From Sinorhizobium sp. RAC02 (GTDB lineage: Bacteria; Pseudomonadota; Alphaproteobacteria; Rhizobiales; Rhizobiaceae): a stretch of DNA of 64,000 nucleotides. The notes below the pieces were generated by a model, which saw nothing but the letters and a program-made list of their open reading frames with translations, had not been told where the DNA came from and made no database searches. Shown piece after piece: positions 28,407 to 36,231 of the stretch (position 1 is its first letter; each line of letters begins with the position of its first letter). The DNA lies in the NCBI RefSeq assembly GCF_001713395.1, contig NZ_CP016450.1:4022501-4086500 (forward strand). Direction: 5' to 3'. Position numbers and translations under genes: made by a program.

Positions 28407-28532
28407 TCAGCCCTGACGAGCCTTGAAGCGCGGGTTCTGCTTGTTGATGATGTAGATGCGGCCCTTGCGGCGAACAAGGCGGTTTTCGCGGTGGCGAGCC
28501 TTGAGCGACTTGAGCGAATTCTTGATCTTCAT
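28407..28532 (-). CDS. rpmJ: 50S ribosomal protein L36, zinc-free form
   Basis: A 41-residue ribosomal protein starting [17 protein letters not shown] and ending [11 protein letters not shown]. It has no zinc-binding cysteines, as in the YkgO-like form that many rhizobia use. It is a short but certain gene, with the ATG on the minus strand at 28530-28532. It is separated from purK by a terminator and thus has its own promoter. Confidence 0.95.
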   Translation of the reverse strand: MKIKNSLKSLKARHRENRLVRRKGRIYIINKQNPRFKARQG

Positions 28533-28584
28533 TTTTCTGATCCGCGTATTGCAGGGCGATACGAGCTCGCCGGATTTCTTCAAT

Positions 28585-28609
28585 CAAAAACGCGCCGTTT
28601 CGGGCGCGC
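28585..28609 (-). terminator. Terminator of the purEK operon
   Basis: A 6-bp CGCGCC/GGCGCG stem (28592-28597 with 28604-28609), followed on the minus strand by TTTTTGATT. It lies 93 bp past the purK stop codon and upstream of rpmJ. Confidence 0.8.
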
Positions 28610-28701
28610 TTTCGGGTTGGCAGGCATGTACCCTGTGGCCTTTGCCCTGTCAACCGTAAGCGGCGGGTTTTCCGCGCTTCCGGCCGGTTTTCCAGCCTGT
28701 C

Positions 28702-29760
28702 TCAGTCGAGAATCTGCGTGATATGCCCCATTTTTCGACCGGGACGGGCTTCTGTCTTGCCATAGAGATGGACCAGCACACCGGGTTTGGCGAGCCAGGC
28801 GGGAACCTCGTCGATGTCGTCGCCGATGAGATTCTGCATCACGCAATCCGAATGGCGGCGGGGATCGCCGAGCGTGTGACCGGCGACGGCACGGATATGC
28901 TGCTCGAACTGCGAGACGATGCAGGCGGCTTCCGTCCAGTGTCCGGAATTGTGCACGCGCGGTGCGATCTCGTTGGCGACGAGCCCGCCATCCGCAAGCA
29001 CGAAGAATTCGACGCCGATGACGCCGACATAGTCGAGCTGGTCGAGAATCGCCCGTGCCGCCTTGCGTGCCTGGTCCACCGTCGATTCGTTCACCAGGGC
29101 GGGCAGGGTGGAGGTGTGTAGGATGCCGTTCAGGTGAACGTTTTCCGCCGGGTCATAGCAGGCGATCGTGCCGTCGCGGTCGCGCGCGGCGATAATGGAG
29201 ATTTCCCGCTCGAAGGGCACGAAGCTTTCGAGAATCAGCGGTACGCCACCAAGCGCCTCGAAGGCACCGTCGCGGTTTTCGGCCGGCGAGCGGAAGAGGC
29301 GCTGCCCCTTGCCGTCATAACCGAGCCGGCGCGTCTTCAAGACGCCGACGCCGCCGAAGCGATCGAGCGCTGCCTCGAGGTCGGCTTGGCTGTCGACGGC
29401 GGCGAAATCGGCGGTGACGATGCCGCAATCGCGGATGAAGCTTTTTTCAACCAGCCGGTCCTGCGAGACTTCCAGCGCGCGCGGCGGCGGGTAGACGGGA
29501 ACGGCACTTGCCAGCGCTTCGGCGGCCGAGACGGGCACGTTTTCGAATTCGTAGGTGACGACGTCGGAGAGGCGGGCAAGCTCGGTGAGCGCATCCGGGT
29601 CGTCATAGGCGGCGACGATCTGGGCGTTGGCGACCTGGGCAGCCGGACAATCGGCCTGCGGTTCCAGAATGACGGTGCGCAGGTTGAGGCGAGCAGCGGC
29701 CATGGCCAGCATGCGGCCGAGCTGGCCGCCGCCGATGATGCCGATCGTGCGGACCGTCAT
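28702..29760 (-). CDS. purK: 5-(carboxyamino)imidazole ribonucleotide synthase
   Basis: ATP-dependent carboxylation of AIR to N5-CAIR in purine synthesis. The 352-residue ATP-grasp protein begins [17 protein letters not shown] and carries [41 protein letters not shown] split around the metal-binding acidic residues, and QFEQHIRAV. The start at 29760 overlaps the purE stop codon by four bases (ATGA), so the two are translationally coupled. Confidence 0.96.
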   Translation of the reverse strand: MTVRTIGIIGGGQLGRMLAMAAARLNLRTVILEPQADCPAAQVANAQIVAAYDDPDALTELARLSDVVTYEFENVPVSAAEALASAVPVYPPPRALEVSQDRLVEKSFIRDCGIVTADFAAVDSQADLEAALDRFGGVGVLKTRRLGYDGKGQRLFRSPAENRDGAFEALGGVPLILESFVPFEREISIIAARDRDGTIACYDPAENVHLNGILHTSTLPALVNESTVDQARKAARAILDQLDYVGVIGVEFFVLADGGLVANEIAPRVHNSGHWTEAACIVSQFEQHIRAVAGHTLGDPRRHSDCVMQNLIGDDIDEVPAWLAKPGVLVHLYGKTEARPGRKMGHITQILD

Positions 29761-30260
29761 AGCGGGCCGTCCACGGGATATTCGGCTACAGCGTTCGACT
29801 GGTTTTCGCGCCATTCGTCGAGGCGGTGGGCCAGTTCCGGATCGCTCAGTGCAAGCACGGCGGCGGACAGCAGCGCGGCGTTGACGGCGCCGGCCCGGCC
29901 GATGGCGAGCGTACCGACGGGAATGCCGGCGGGCATCTGCACGATGGAGAGCAGGCTATCCTGGCCAGACAGCGCCTTGGACTGTACCGGTACGCCGAAG
30001 ACCGGCAGCGGCGTCATCGCCGCCGCCATGCCAGGTAGGTGCGCCGCGCCGCCGGCACCGGCGATGATGATCTTGAAGCCTTCCGCCTTGGCGCCGCGCG
30101 CGAAGCTGTAGAGCCGGTCCGGGGTACGGTGCGCCGAAATGATGCGGGCCTCGTAGTCGACACCGAGCGCATCCAGCGTATCGGCAGCGTTCTTCATCGT
30201 CTCCCAGTCGGACTGGCTACCCATGATGATGGCGACGGGGGGCGTTTCTGTTGTGTCCAA
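29757..30260 (-). CDS. purE: N5-CAIR mutase
   Basis: Moves the carboxyl group of N5-CAIR to make CAIR. The 167-residue protein has the signatures [23 protein letters not shown] and [13 protein letters not shown] with the substrate-binding Ser, Asp and His. It lies first in the purE-purK pair, 15 bp after the small DUF465 gene, so a three-gene operon is likely. Confidence 0.97.
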   Translation of the reverse strand: MDTTETPPVAIIMGSQSDWETMKNAADTLDALGVDYEARIISAHRTPDRLYSFARGAKAEGFKIIIAGAGGAAHLPGMAAAMTPLPVFGVPVQSKALSGQDSLLSIVQMPAGIPVGTLAIGRAGAVNAALLSAAVLALSDPELAHRLDEWRENQSNAVAEYPVDGPL

Positions 30261-30275
30261 GGCTTCTCGTCCGGT

Positions 30276-30479
30276 TCAGGCGATGATGTCGGGGATGATC
30301 TGGTCTTCCAGTCTGGAGATCTTGTCCTTCAGGCCCAGTTTCTTCTTCTTCATGCGCTGGATTCTGAGGGCTTCGCTGCCGATCTGGATCATGGCGTTGA
30401 TCGCGGCATCATAATCCTCGTGTTCTTGGCGCAGCCGTGCAACGGCAAGCCGCAATTCAGCCTGGTCCTGGTCTGGCAT
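30276..30479 (-). CDS. YdcH/DUF465 family small protein
   Basis: A 67-residue highly charged protein, mostly helical, with the DUF465 core EALRIQRMKKKKLGLKDKI near its C-terminus. The ATG at 30479 has GAGGGGAA upstream; an earlier in-frame Met is less likely. The function is unknown. It lies first in a probable operon with purE and purK. A second DUF465 gene is divergent at 30696. Confidence 0.88.
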   Translation of the reverse strand: MPDQDQAELRLAVARLRQEHEDYDAAINAMIQIGSEALRIQRMKKKKLGLKDKISRLEDQIIPDIIA

Positions 30480-30498
30480 GCTATTCGTTCCCCTCGGC

Positions 30499-30525
30499 GG
30501 AGAGGTGGTTCGCCCACCTGTCTCC
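30499..30525 (-). promoter_or_regulatory. Stem-loop in the leader of the DUF465-purE-purK operon
   Basis: GGAGAGGTGG (30499-30508) pairs with CCACC-TG-TCTCC (30514-30525), leaving a two-base bulge, just 20 bp upstream of the DUF465 start on the minus strand. It could influence translation or mRNA stability. No match to a known riboswitch was recognised. Confidence 0.35.
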
Positions 30526-30695
30526 ATTCTCGATAAAGGGTGCTCCTACCACGAAACCCCTGGTAACGGGAAGTTATCCCTTGCCACGTTTTCGCCTTCG
30601 ACAAATGAAAAATGACATGGCACACTAGTTCTGTTGCAACCTGGACCACCCGGCGTGTGAATGACCGGGCGTAAGCAAAAGGAAGGAACTGTCAC

Positions 30696-30869
30696 ATGAC
30701 GATTGAGGCCCATCTGGCTACGCTGGAAAAGAAGCATTTTGCTCTGGAGGAAGAGCTGCATGCTGCAGTTATCCGCCCCTCCTCGGAGGACCAGACGATC
30801 GCGGACATCAAGCGTCGCAAGCTGCGCATCAAAGATGAGATTGAGCGTCTTCGCTCCTCAGCTCACTGA
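30696..30869 (+). CDS. Second YdcH/DUF465 family small protein
   Basis: A 57-residue protein starting MTIEAHLATLEKKHFALEEE and ending IKDEIERLRSSAH. It shares the charged helical hairpin of DUF465, including IADIKRRKLRIKDEI. GGAAGGAA lies 8 bases upstream of the ATG. It is divergent from the other DUF465 gene at 30276. The function is unknown; family members are conserved in rhizobia. Confidence 0.85.
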   Translation: MTIEAHLATLEKKHFALEEELHAAVIRPSSEDQTIADIKRRKLRIKDEIERLRSSAH

Positions 30870-31040
30870 AAAGACAGGGATTTTTCCAGAAATTTAAAGG
30901 GAGGCATGTCGCGAATACACATGGTCTGTATGGGAGGACCAGGGTAGGAGCCCGTTTCGCGAAACCACTTCCGTAAAATGAAATCGTAGACGTCGAGACG
31001 CCCTGGCCCGCTTGAAACGCGCGCCGGGGCGTTCTGTTTT
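30870..31040 (+). ncRNA. Possible small RNA or structured 3' UTR with terminator
   Basis: This 170-bp stretch after the DUF465 stop codon ends in a 10-bp stem (ACGCCCTGGC 30998-31007 with GCCGGGGCGT 31023-31032, one G-U pair) followed by TCTGTTTT, a good plus-strand terminator. CCAGGG at 30939-30944 can pair with CCCTGG (31001-31006) of the terminator arm. There is no ORF of note. It is either a long 3' UTR or an independent sRNA. Confidence 0.4.
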
Positions 31041-31062
31041 AAGACGGGGCGGTGGGCTCTGT

Positions 31063-31323
31063 TCAGGCCCAGAACTGGTCGAGCCAGAGATTGAGCCCAT
31101 CGAAACCCTTGGCGTTGATCGCGTAGATGCGCTTTGTGCCCTGGGATTTCACGCTGACGAGATTGGAATCGAGCAGCGCCTTCAGGTGCTGGGAGACGGC
31201 CGGGCGGCTGATCGGCAGACCTTCGGAGAGTTCATTGACGGTGCGCGGTGCACGCCGCAGTTCCTCCAGCAGGAACCTGCGGTTTGGATCGGCAATCGCA
31301 GCGAAGGGATCGGGGTGCGCCAT
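31063..31323 (-). CDS. ArsR family transcriptional regulator
   Basis: An 86-residue winged helix-turn-helix protein starting MAHPDPFAAIADPNRRFLL. The recognition helix lies in ISRPAVSQHLKALLDSNLV and the wing in VKSQGTKRIYAINAKG. It lacks the cysteine-rich metal site of ArsR/SmtB sensors, so it is of the metal-independent type. It begins 62 bp downstream of the TauE/SafE gene on the same strand. Its target is unknown. Confidence 0.9.
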   Translation of the reverse strand: MAHPDPFAAIADPNRRFLLEELRRAPRTVNELSEGLPISRPAVSQHLKALLDSNLVSVKSQGTKRIYAINAKGFDGLNLWLDQFWA

Positions 31324-31385
31324 GGCTGAACGCTATGGCAAAGCAGCATTTGCGGCAAGTATTTTGTGCGCTGCAAAGTAACGCT

Positions 31386-32156
31386 TTAGACGAAGGCGCC
31401 CACGCCGTCATAGACAAGCTTGAGGCCGGCGATGAAGGCCATGGCGTACATGAAGGGATAGAAGACTTCCGGCTTCATGCGCTTGACCATGAACCCGCCG
31501 AGAGCCGTCGCCACGATGGCAAGCGGCACGAGCGTGGCAGAGATGGTGAGATTTGTCGTGTCGAGCTGGCCGAGCGCGAAATAGGGGCCGAGCTTGATGA
31601 AGTTGAGGATGGCGAAGAAGCGTACGGCGGCGCCGGTATAGTCGCGCGGCGGCAGTTTCAGCGGCAGGCCATAGACCTGGAAAGGTGCGCCGCCGGCATG
31701 CGCGACGAAACTGCCGTAGCCGGAAAGCGTGCCGAAGAAGGCGGCGGGGAGGAGGCGATGCGGTTTCGCCTGCACGATATGGCCGTGGCGCGCACGCCAG
31801 CTGATATAGAAATAGCGAACGGCGAAGAGCACGGTGATGAGGCCGATGATGAGGCGCAACGCATCGCGCGGCACATAGGCCGAGGTCGCCCAGCCGATGG
31901 CGATGCCGAGCAGGGCGCCGGGCAGCAGCATTTTCAAGAGCGTGCGGTCGTTGTGCTCGCGCCAGATCCAGAGCGAGACGCAGTCCATCACGACGAGGAT
32001 CGGCAGCAGGATCGCGGCGGCCTGCACCGGCGGCACGGCCATGGCGAGCAGCGGTACGCCCATCAGTGCCAGCGCCTCACCCATCCCGCCCTTCGTCAGG
32101 CCGACCAGGAGAACCGCAGGGATGGCAGCGTAGTAGATGGAGGGGTCGATGGACAT
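31386..32156 (-). CDS. TauE/SafE family membrane permease
   Basis: A 256-residue integral membrane protein with about eight hydrophobic segments arranged as the two-fold TauE/SafE repeat; motifs are GLTKGGMGEALALMGVPLLA near the N-terminus and SGYGSFVAHAGGAPFQVY in the second half. Members are proposed exporters of sulfite or organosulfonates, or transporters of other small anions. The substrate cannot be told. It is divergent from the ThiE-like gene. Confidence 0.9.
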   Translation of the reverse strand: MSIDPSIYYAAIPAVLLVGLTKGGMGEALALMGVPLLAMAVPPVQAAAILLPILVVMDCVSLWIWREHNDRTLLKMLLPGALLGIAIGWATSAYVPRDALRLIIGLITVLFAVRYFYISWRARHGHIVQAKPHRLLPAAFFGTLSGYGSFVAHAGGAPFQVYGLPLKLPPRDYTGAAVRFFAILNFIKLGPYFALGQLDTTNLTISATLVPLAIVATALGGFMVKRMKPEVFYPFMYAMAFIAGLKLVYDGVGAFV

Positions 32157-32249
32157 GGAGGGCGATTGATCCTGTTCGTTCTTCCGTCTAACCGCTTTGA
32201 TCTGTTATGACGAGCCCCGACTATCTGAACCCAAGGGAAGTGCCCATTC

Positions 32250-32903
32250 ATGTCCGACGTCGAAAACCGCTGCCGCCTGGTGTTGATCCTGCCCGAGGGC
32301 GACGACCTTTCCGCGCGCGCCGCAATGCTGGAAGGCGCGCTGAAGGGCGGTGACGTTGCCTCGGTGATCCTGCCGCAATACGGTCTCGATGACGGCCTGT
32401 TCCAGAAACATGCCGAAGTGCTGGTGGCGATCGTGCAGAATGCTGGCGCCGCGGCCCTTGTCGCCGGCGATACGCGGGTCGCGGGCCGTGTGAAGGCCGA
32501 TGGCATTCATGTGACGGGTGCCATCGGGGAGCTGGCCGAGGCCGTGGAGAAGTTCACGCCGCAGCTTATCGTCGGCGGCGGCAACGCCACCGACCGGCAC
32601 AAGGCGCTGGAGATCGGCGATGTGCAGCCGGATTACATCTTCTTCGGCAAGATCGGCGGTGACATCAAGCCGGAAGCGCACCCGAAGAACCTGGCGCTTG
32701 CCGAATGGTGGGCCTCGATGGTGGAAATTCCCTGCATCGTGCTCGGCGGCACGGATCCGCAGTCGGCGCTTGCCGCAGCCGAGACCGGCGCGGAGTTCGT
32801 GGCGCTCGACAAGGCGGTGTTTGCCGATCCCGCGCAGGCGCCGCATGTAATTGCTGCCGTCAACGCTCTCCTTGACGAAAAAGCGCCACGGTTTGGGGAA
32901 TAG
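32250..32903 (+). CDS. Thiamine phosphate synthase-like protein
   Basis: A 217-residue TIM-barrel protein of the ThiE/TenI family. Strands with ADGIHVTG, LIVGGGNATDRHKALEIG, DYIFFGKIGGD and PCIVLGGTDPQSA follow the ThiE order. Two segments differ from classical ThiE: the usual GQ-D pattern after the substrate strand is missing and TGAIGE is found, and the usual G-x-x-TxTK segment reads FGKIGGDIKPEAHP. It could be a divergent ThiE or a paralogue with another role. No other thi genes or TPP riboswitch are near. Confidence 0.75.
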   Translation: MSDVENRCRLVLILPEGDDLSARAAMLEGALKGGDVASVILPQYGLDDGLFQKHAEVLVAIVQNAGAAALVAGDTRVAGRVKADGIHVTGAIGELAEAVEKFTPQLIVGGGNATDRHKALEIGDVQPDYIFFGKIGGDIKPEAHPKNLALAEWWASMVEIPCIVLGGTDPQSALAAAETGAEFVALDKAVFADPAQAPHVIAAVNALLDEKAPRFGE

Positions 32904-32912
32904 TAGGCGCTC

Positions 32913-34052
32913 ATGATCAGGGCCATGTTCTTTCAAGCTTGCCGTATGGTGCCGGTGGCGTTTCTCGCCACGGGCGTTCTCGTGGTTGCGCCCGCCTGGG
33001 CGCAGACAGTGAAGAAGGGGCCGTCGGTCACTGCCGGCGACAGCGGAGCGGAAGCAAAAGACCAGACGCCCGAAGCCGAACCTGCATCCGTCGAAGACAA
33101 GCCCACTGCGAAAACCGACAAGGACAAGCCTGCCGACGGCCCGTCGTCCGGGCTTTCGGTGCTGGACCGCATGGGTGTGGACCTGCCGGCGCTGCCGAAG
33201 GAAAAGCCCTTTGCCGGCAAGGTCGACGAGGCCTATGGCGCCTTCCAGCGCGGACATTACTTGACGGCGATGGAACTTGCGCTGCCGCGCGCGCAACTGG
33301 GCGATCCGGCGGCGCAGACGCTGGTGGCGGAAATTCTCGATCGCGGCCTCGGCGTGAAGCGTAACCGCGACCAGGCCATGTTCTGGTACGAGCAGGCGGC
33401 AGGCGGTGGCGATCCGACCGGCATGTTCAAATATGCGGTCCTCCTGATGGAGCGCTCGGGCTCGAAAGAGGACCGCAAGAAGGCCGACGAACTGATGAAG
33501 AAGGCGGCCGACCTCGGCAATGCCTCGGCACAGTTCAACTATGGCCAAGTGCTGGTTGCCGATAGTCCCGGTGAAAAGGGCCTGCGCGATGCGCTGCCCT
33601 ACTACGAAAAATCCGCCGAGCAGGGCATTGCGGATGCGCAGTACGCCCTGTCGCAGATCTACATCAACCTGACTGACCTGCCAGAAGAAAAGACCAAGCG
33701 GGCGCGTGAATGGCTGCTGCGCGCCGCGCGTGCCGGTTTCGACACTGCCCAACTCGATCTCGGCATGTGGCTGGTGAACGGCACCGCTGGCGAACGCGAC
33801 TACGATGCCGGCTTCAAATGGATGAAACGGGCGGCTGACGGCGGCAATCCGGTTGCCCAGAGCAAGCTTGCCCAGCTCTATATCCATGCGCTCGGCACGC
33901 GGCCGGACCCTGTCGAGGCGGCGAAATGGTTCGTGCTGGCACGCCGCGCCGGCCTCAACGACCCGTCGCTGGAGGACTTTTATCTCGGCCTCAACGACGA
34001 GCAGCAGAAGGCGGCGGTCACCGCGGCGAACAAGTATCGCTCGGGCTCTTAA
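32913..34052 (+). CDS. Exported Sel1-repeat protein
   Basis: A 379-residue protein. A signal peptide ends at PAWAQ; then a Lys/Asp/Glu-rich linker (about residues 35-80) leads to an array of at least five Sel1-like repeats (for example LGVKRNRDQAMFWYEQAAGGG, ADELMKKAADLGNASAQFNYG). Sel1 proteins scaffold envelope signalling; ExoR of Sinorhizobium is a related but different example. The function is unknown. It starts 9 bp after the ThiE-like gene, so both may be one transcription unit. Confidence 0.82.
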   Translation: MIRAMFFQACRMVPVAFLATGVLVVAPAWAQTVKKGPSVTAGDSGAEAKDQTPEAEPASVEDKPTAKTDKDKPADGPSSGLSVLDRMGVDLPALPKEKPFAGKVDEAYGAFQRGHYLTAMELALPRAQLGDPAAQTLVAEILDRGLGVKRNRDQAMFWYEQAAGGGDPTGMFKYAVLLMERSGSKEDRKKADELMKKAADLGNASAQFNYGQVLVADSPGEKGLRDALPYYEKSAEQGIADAQYALSQIYINLTDLPEEKTKRAREWLLRAARAGFDTAQLDLGMWLVNGTAGERDYDAGFKWMKRAADGGNPVAQSKLAQLYIHALGTRPDPVEAAKWFVLARRAGLNDPSLEDFYLGLNDEQQKAAVTAANKYRSGS

Positions 34053-34085
34053 CCACCCCCATTTACCCTGTTGCACGATGCGATA

Positions 34086-34160
34086 CCCTGCATTGCAGCG
34101 GATGCAGGGGCTCAAGACTTGAAACTTCGGGGGATTTGTGGTCTTGAGGCCTCAAATCCC
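34086..34160 (+). promoter_or_regulatory. Structured leader upstream of suhB
   Basis: Three perfect 8-bp stems are encoded in 75 bp: CCCTGCAT/ATGCAGGG (34086-34093 with 34102-34109), CTCAAGAC/GTCTTGAG (34111-34118 with 34141-34148), and GGGATTTG/CAAATCCC (34131-34138 with 34153-34160). The last two interleave, so they form a pseudoknot or exclude each other. A candidate RNA motif named suhB is known upstream of such genes in alphaproteobacteria; I cannot tell whether this is a member. The region ends 72 bp before the suhB start. Confidence 0.55.
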
Positions 34161-34232
34161 GGTCCCGGTGCGTTTGCGCGCCGCGGCTCTTGCCGTCCCC
34201 GAGCGCCGGATATTCCCGAAGGACTTAAGTTT

Positions 34233-35033
34233 ATGGCTCGTTCAGCTCTTCTCAACGTCATGGTTCAGGCCGCTTTCAAGGCCGGAAAATCGCTCTCCCG
34301 TGATTTCGGCGAAGTGCAGAACCTGCAGGTCTCGGTCAAGGGGCCGGGTGAATACGTCGCGCAGGCCGACCGCAAGGCGGAAAAGCTGATCCGTGACGAG
34401 CTCTTGAAGGCGCGCCCGACCTATGGCTTCCTCGGCGCCGATGGCGAAGAGAGCATCGGCACGGACGGTGCGCATCGCTGGATCGTCAACCCACTCGACG
34501 GCACGACGAATTTCCTGCACGGCATTCCGCTTTTCGCCAGCACCATCGCGCTGGAGCGCAACGGCGAAATCGTCGCGGCCGTGGTGCTGAACGCCGCGAC
34601 GGACGAGCTTTTCACCGCCGAGCGCGGCGGTGGCGCCTTTGTCAACGACCGTCGCCTGCGCGTCGCCGCCCGCAAGAGCCTCTCCGATGCCGTCATCGGT
34701 TGTAGCGTGCCGCATCTTGGCGATGGTAATCACGGCAAGTTCCTCATCGAGCTGCGCCATGTAATGGGCGAGGTCGCCGGCGTGCGCCGTCTCGGCTCCC
34801 CCGCACTGGACCTCGCCTATGTCGCGGCCGGCCGTTTCGACGGTTTCTGGGAACGGGACCTCGCGCCGTGGGACATCGCGGCCGGCATTCTTCTGATTCG
34901 CGAAGCCGGCGGATATGCAAGCGATCTCGATGGCGGTAGCGCGATGTTCGACACCGGCACGATCGTCGCCGGCAACGAATACATCCACAAGGCGCTGCGC
35001 GACGTCGTGCATCGCCCGGTGCCCACCCGTTAA
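34233..35033 (+). CDS. suhB: Inositol monophosphatase family protein
   Basis: A 266-residue enzyme that dephosphorylates inositol monophosphate and related sugar phosphates. The metal signature WIVNPLDGTTNFLHGIPLFA and the C-terminal WDIAAGILLIREAGG are both present, with ADGEESIG between helices. The start at 34233 has GAAGGA upstream and gives the usual family length. Family members also act as SuhB in rRNA antitermination in enterobacteria; that role is not implied here. Confidence 0.93.
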   Translation: MARSALLNVMVQAAFKAGKSLSRDFGEVQNLQVSVKGPGEYVAQADRKAEKLIRDELLKARPTYGFLGADGEESIGTDGAHRWIVNPLDGTTNFLHGIPLFASTIALERNGEIVAAVVLNAATDELFTAERGGGAFVNDRRLRVAARKSLSDAVIGCSVPHLGDGNHGKFLIELRHVMGEVAGVRRLGSPALDLAYVAAGRFDGFWERDLAPWDIAAGILLIREAGGYASDLDGGSAMFDTGTIVAGNEYIHKALRDVVHRPVPTR

Positions 35034-35143
35034 AAGCCTGTATCCGGGCGGCGCATTCCGCGCCGCTGTTGCTGCTAAGCCCTTCAATTCGGCTTAATCT
35101 TCCTCTAGTCTCCGCCGCGACGAGGAAGTGGAGATGCGACGAC

Positions 35144-36229
35144 ATGGCGAAGCTTGGGCTGTCGGGCTGGGGAGGATCAGCCGGGACCGGGGACGATTAC
35201 CCCCACAAACTCTCAAGCCCCATGGCCTTCTTCTGGACGATGGTGATCTTCCTCATCATCGTCGGCTTCGTGGCTGCCATCCTCTTCCGCCAGGCGCAGA
35301 CAGCCTTCCTCAGCAATCCGGGTCTCAACGGCCTGATTATCGGCGTGCTGCTGATCGGCATTCTCCTGGTCTTCAACCATGTGCTGGCGTTGCGGCCGGA
35401 AGTTCGCTGGTTCAATTCCTTCCGCGCGGCGGGCAGCGCCGAGAAGGTCGGGCGCGATCCGGTGCTGCTTGCACCGATGCGCGCGCTGATCGGCCGCCGG
35501 CATTCCGTCGCGCTCTCGGCCAATGCGTTGCGCTCGATCCTCGATTCCATCGCGACCCGCCTCGACGAATCCCGTGATACGTCGCGCTATCTTATCGGCC
35601 TGCTCGTCTTCCTCGGCCTGCTCGGCACCTTCTGGGGTCTGCTCGGCACGATCGGCTCGATCAGCGCGGTCATCCAGTCGCTCGATGCCGGTGGCGGCAC
35701 CACGAACGACATCCTGACCGCCCTGAAACAGGGCCTGTCCGCGCCGCTCGAGGGCATGGGAACGGCCTTCTCCACCTCGCTTTTCGGTCTGGCAAGCTCG
35801 CTGATCCTCGGCTTCCTCGATCTGCAGGCCGGGCGCGCGCAGAACCGTTTCTATACCGAACTGGAAAACTGGCTTTCCTCGGTCACGGACGTCGGCTCCG
35901 AACTCCAGCCGGTTGCCGACATGGCCGCGGGTTCTTCCTCCGCCGACGTGCAGGCTCTGGCGGAGCAGATTCTGAAGCTTGCGCATGACGGCGGCGGCAG
36001 CCACCGTTCGACGGCGGCGATGGCAAGCCTTGCAGAAGGCATCCAGGGCCTCGTCAAGAACATGCGCAGCGAACAGCAGATGCTGCGCGACTGGATCGAG
36101 GCGCAACAGGAAGAAGCCAAGGCGCTGCGCCGCACGCTCGACCGGCTTGCGGCGCGCAGCGGCGAGAAAAACGTCGAGCGGCTGCCCGAGCGCACGACAG
36201 AGAAAGCCCACAAGGCCGGGGGCGAGTAG
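35144..36229 (+). CDS. MotA/TolQ/ExbB-like membrane protein, non-flagellar
   Basis: A 361-residue protein with a cytoplasmic N-terminus, two early transmembrane helices (AFFWTMVIFLIIVGFVAAIL and LIIGVLLIGILLVFNHVLA) and two further ones in the order of the MotA/TolQ family (LIGLLVFLGLLGTFWGLLGTIG and GTAFSTSLFGLASSLILGFL). A long Ala/Glu-rich cytoplasmic tail follows (about residues 265-361). It pairs with the OmpA-domain gene 2 bp downstream. It is probably an ion-driven motor unit coupling the inner membrane to peptidoglycan. The start at 35144 is chosen for its GGAG. Confidence 0.85.
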   Translation: MAKLGLSGWGGSAGTGDDYPHKLSSPMAFFWTMVIFLIIVGFVAAILFRQAQTAFLSNPGLNGLIIGVLLIGILLVFNHVLALRPEVRWFNSFRAAGSAEKVGRDPVLLAPMRALIGRRHSVALSANALRSILDSIATRLDESRDTSRYLIGLLVFLGLLGTFWGLLGTIGSISAVIQSLDAGGGTTNDILTALKQGLSAPLEGMGTAFSTSLFGLASSLILGFLDLQAGRAQNRFYTELENWLSSVTDVGSELQPVADMAAGSSSADVQALAEQILKLAHDGGGSHRSTAAMASLAEGIQGLVKNMRSEQQMLRDWIEAQQEEAKALRRTLDRLAARSGEKNVERLPERTTEKAHKAGGE

Positions 36230-36231
36230 AG

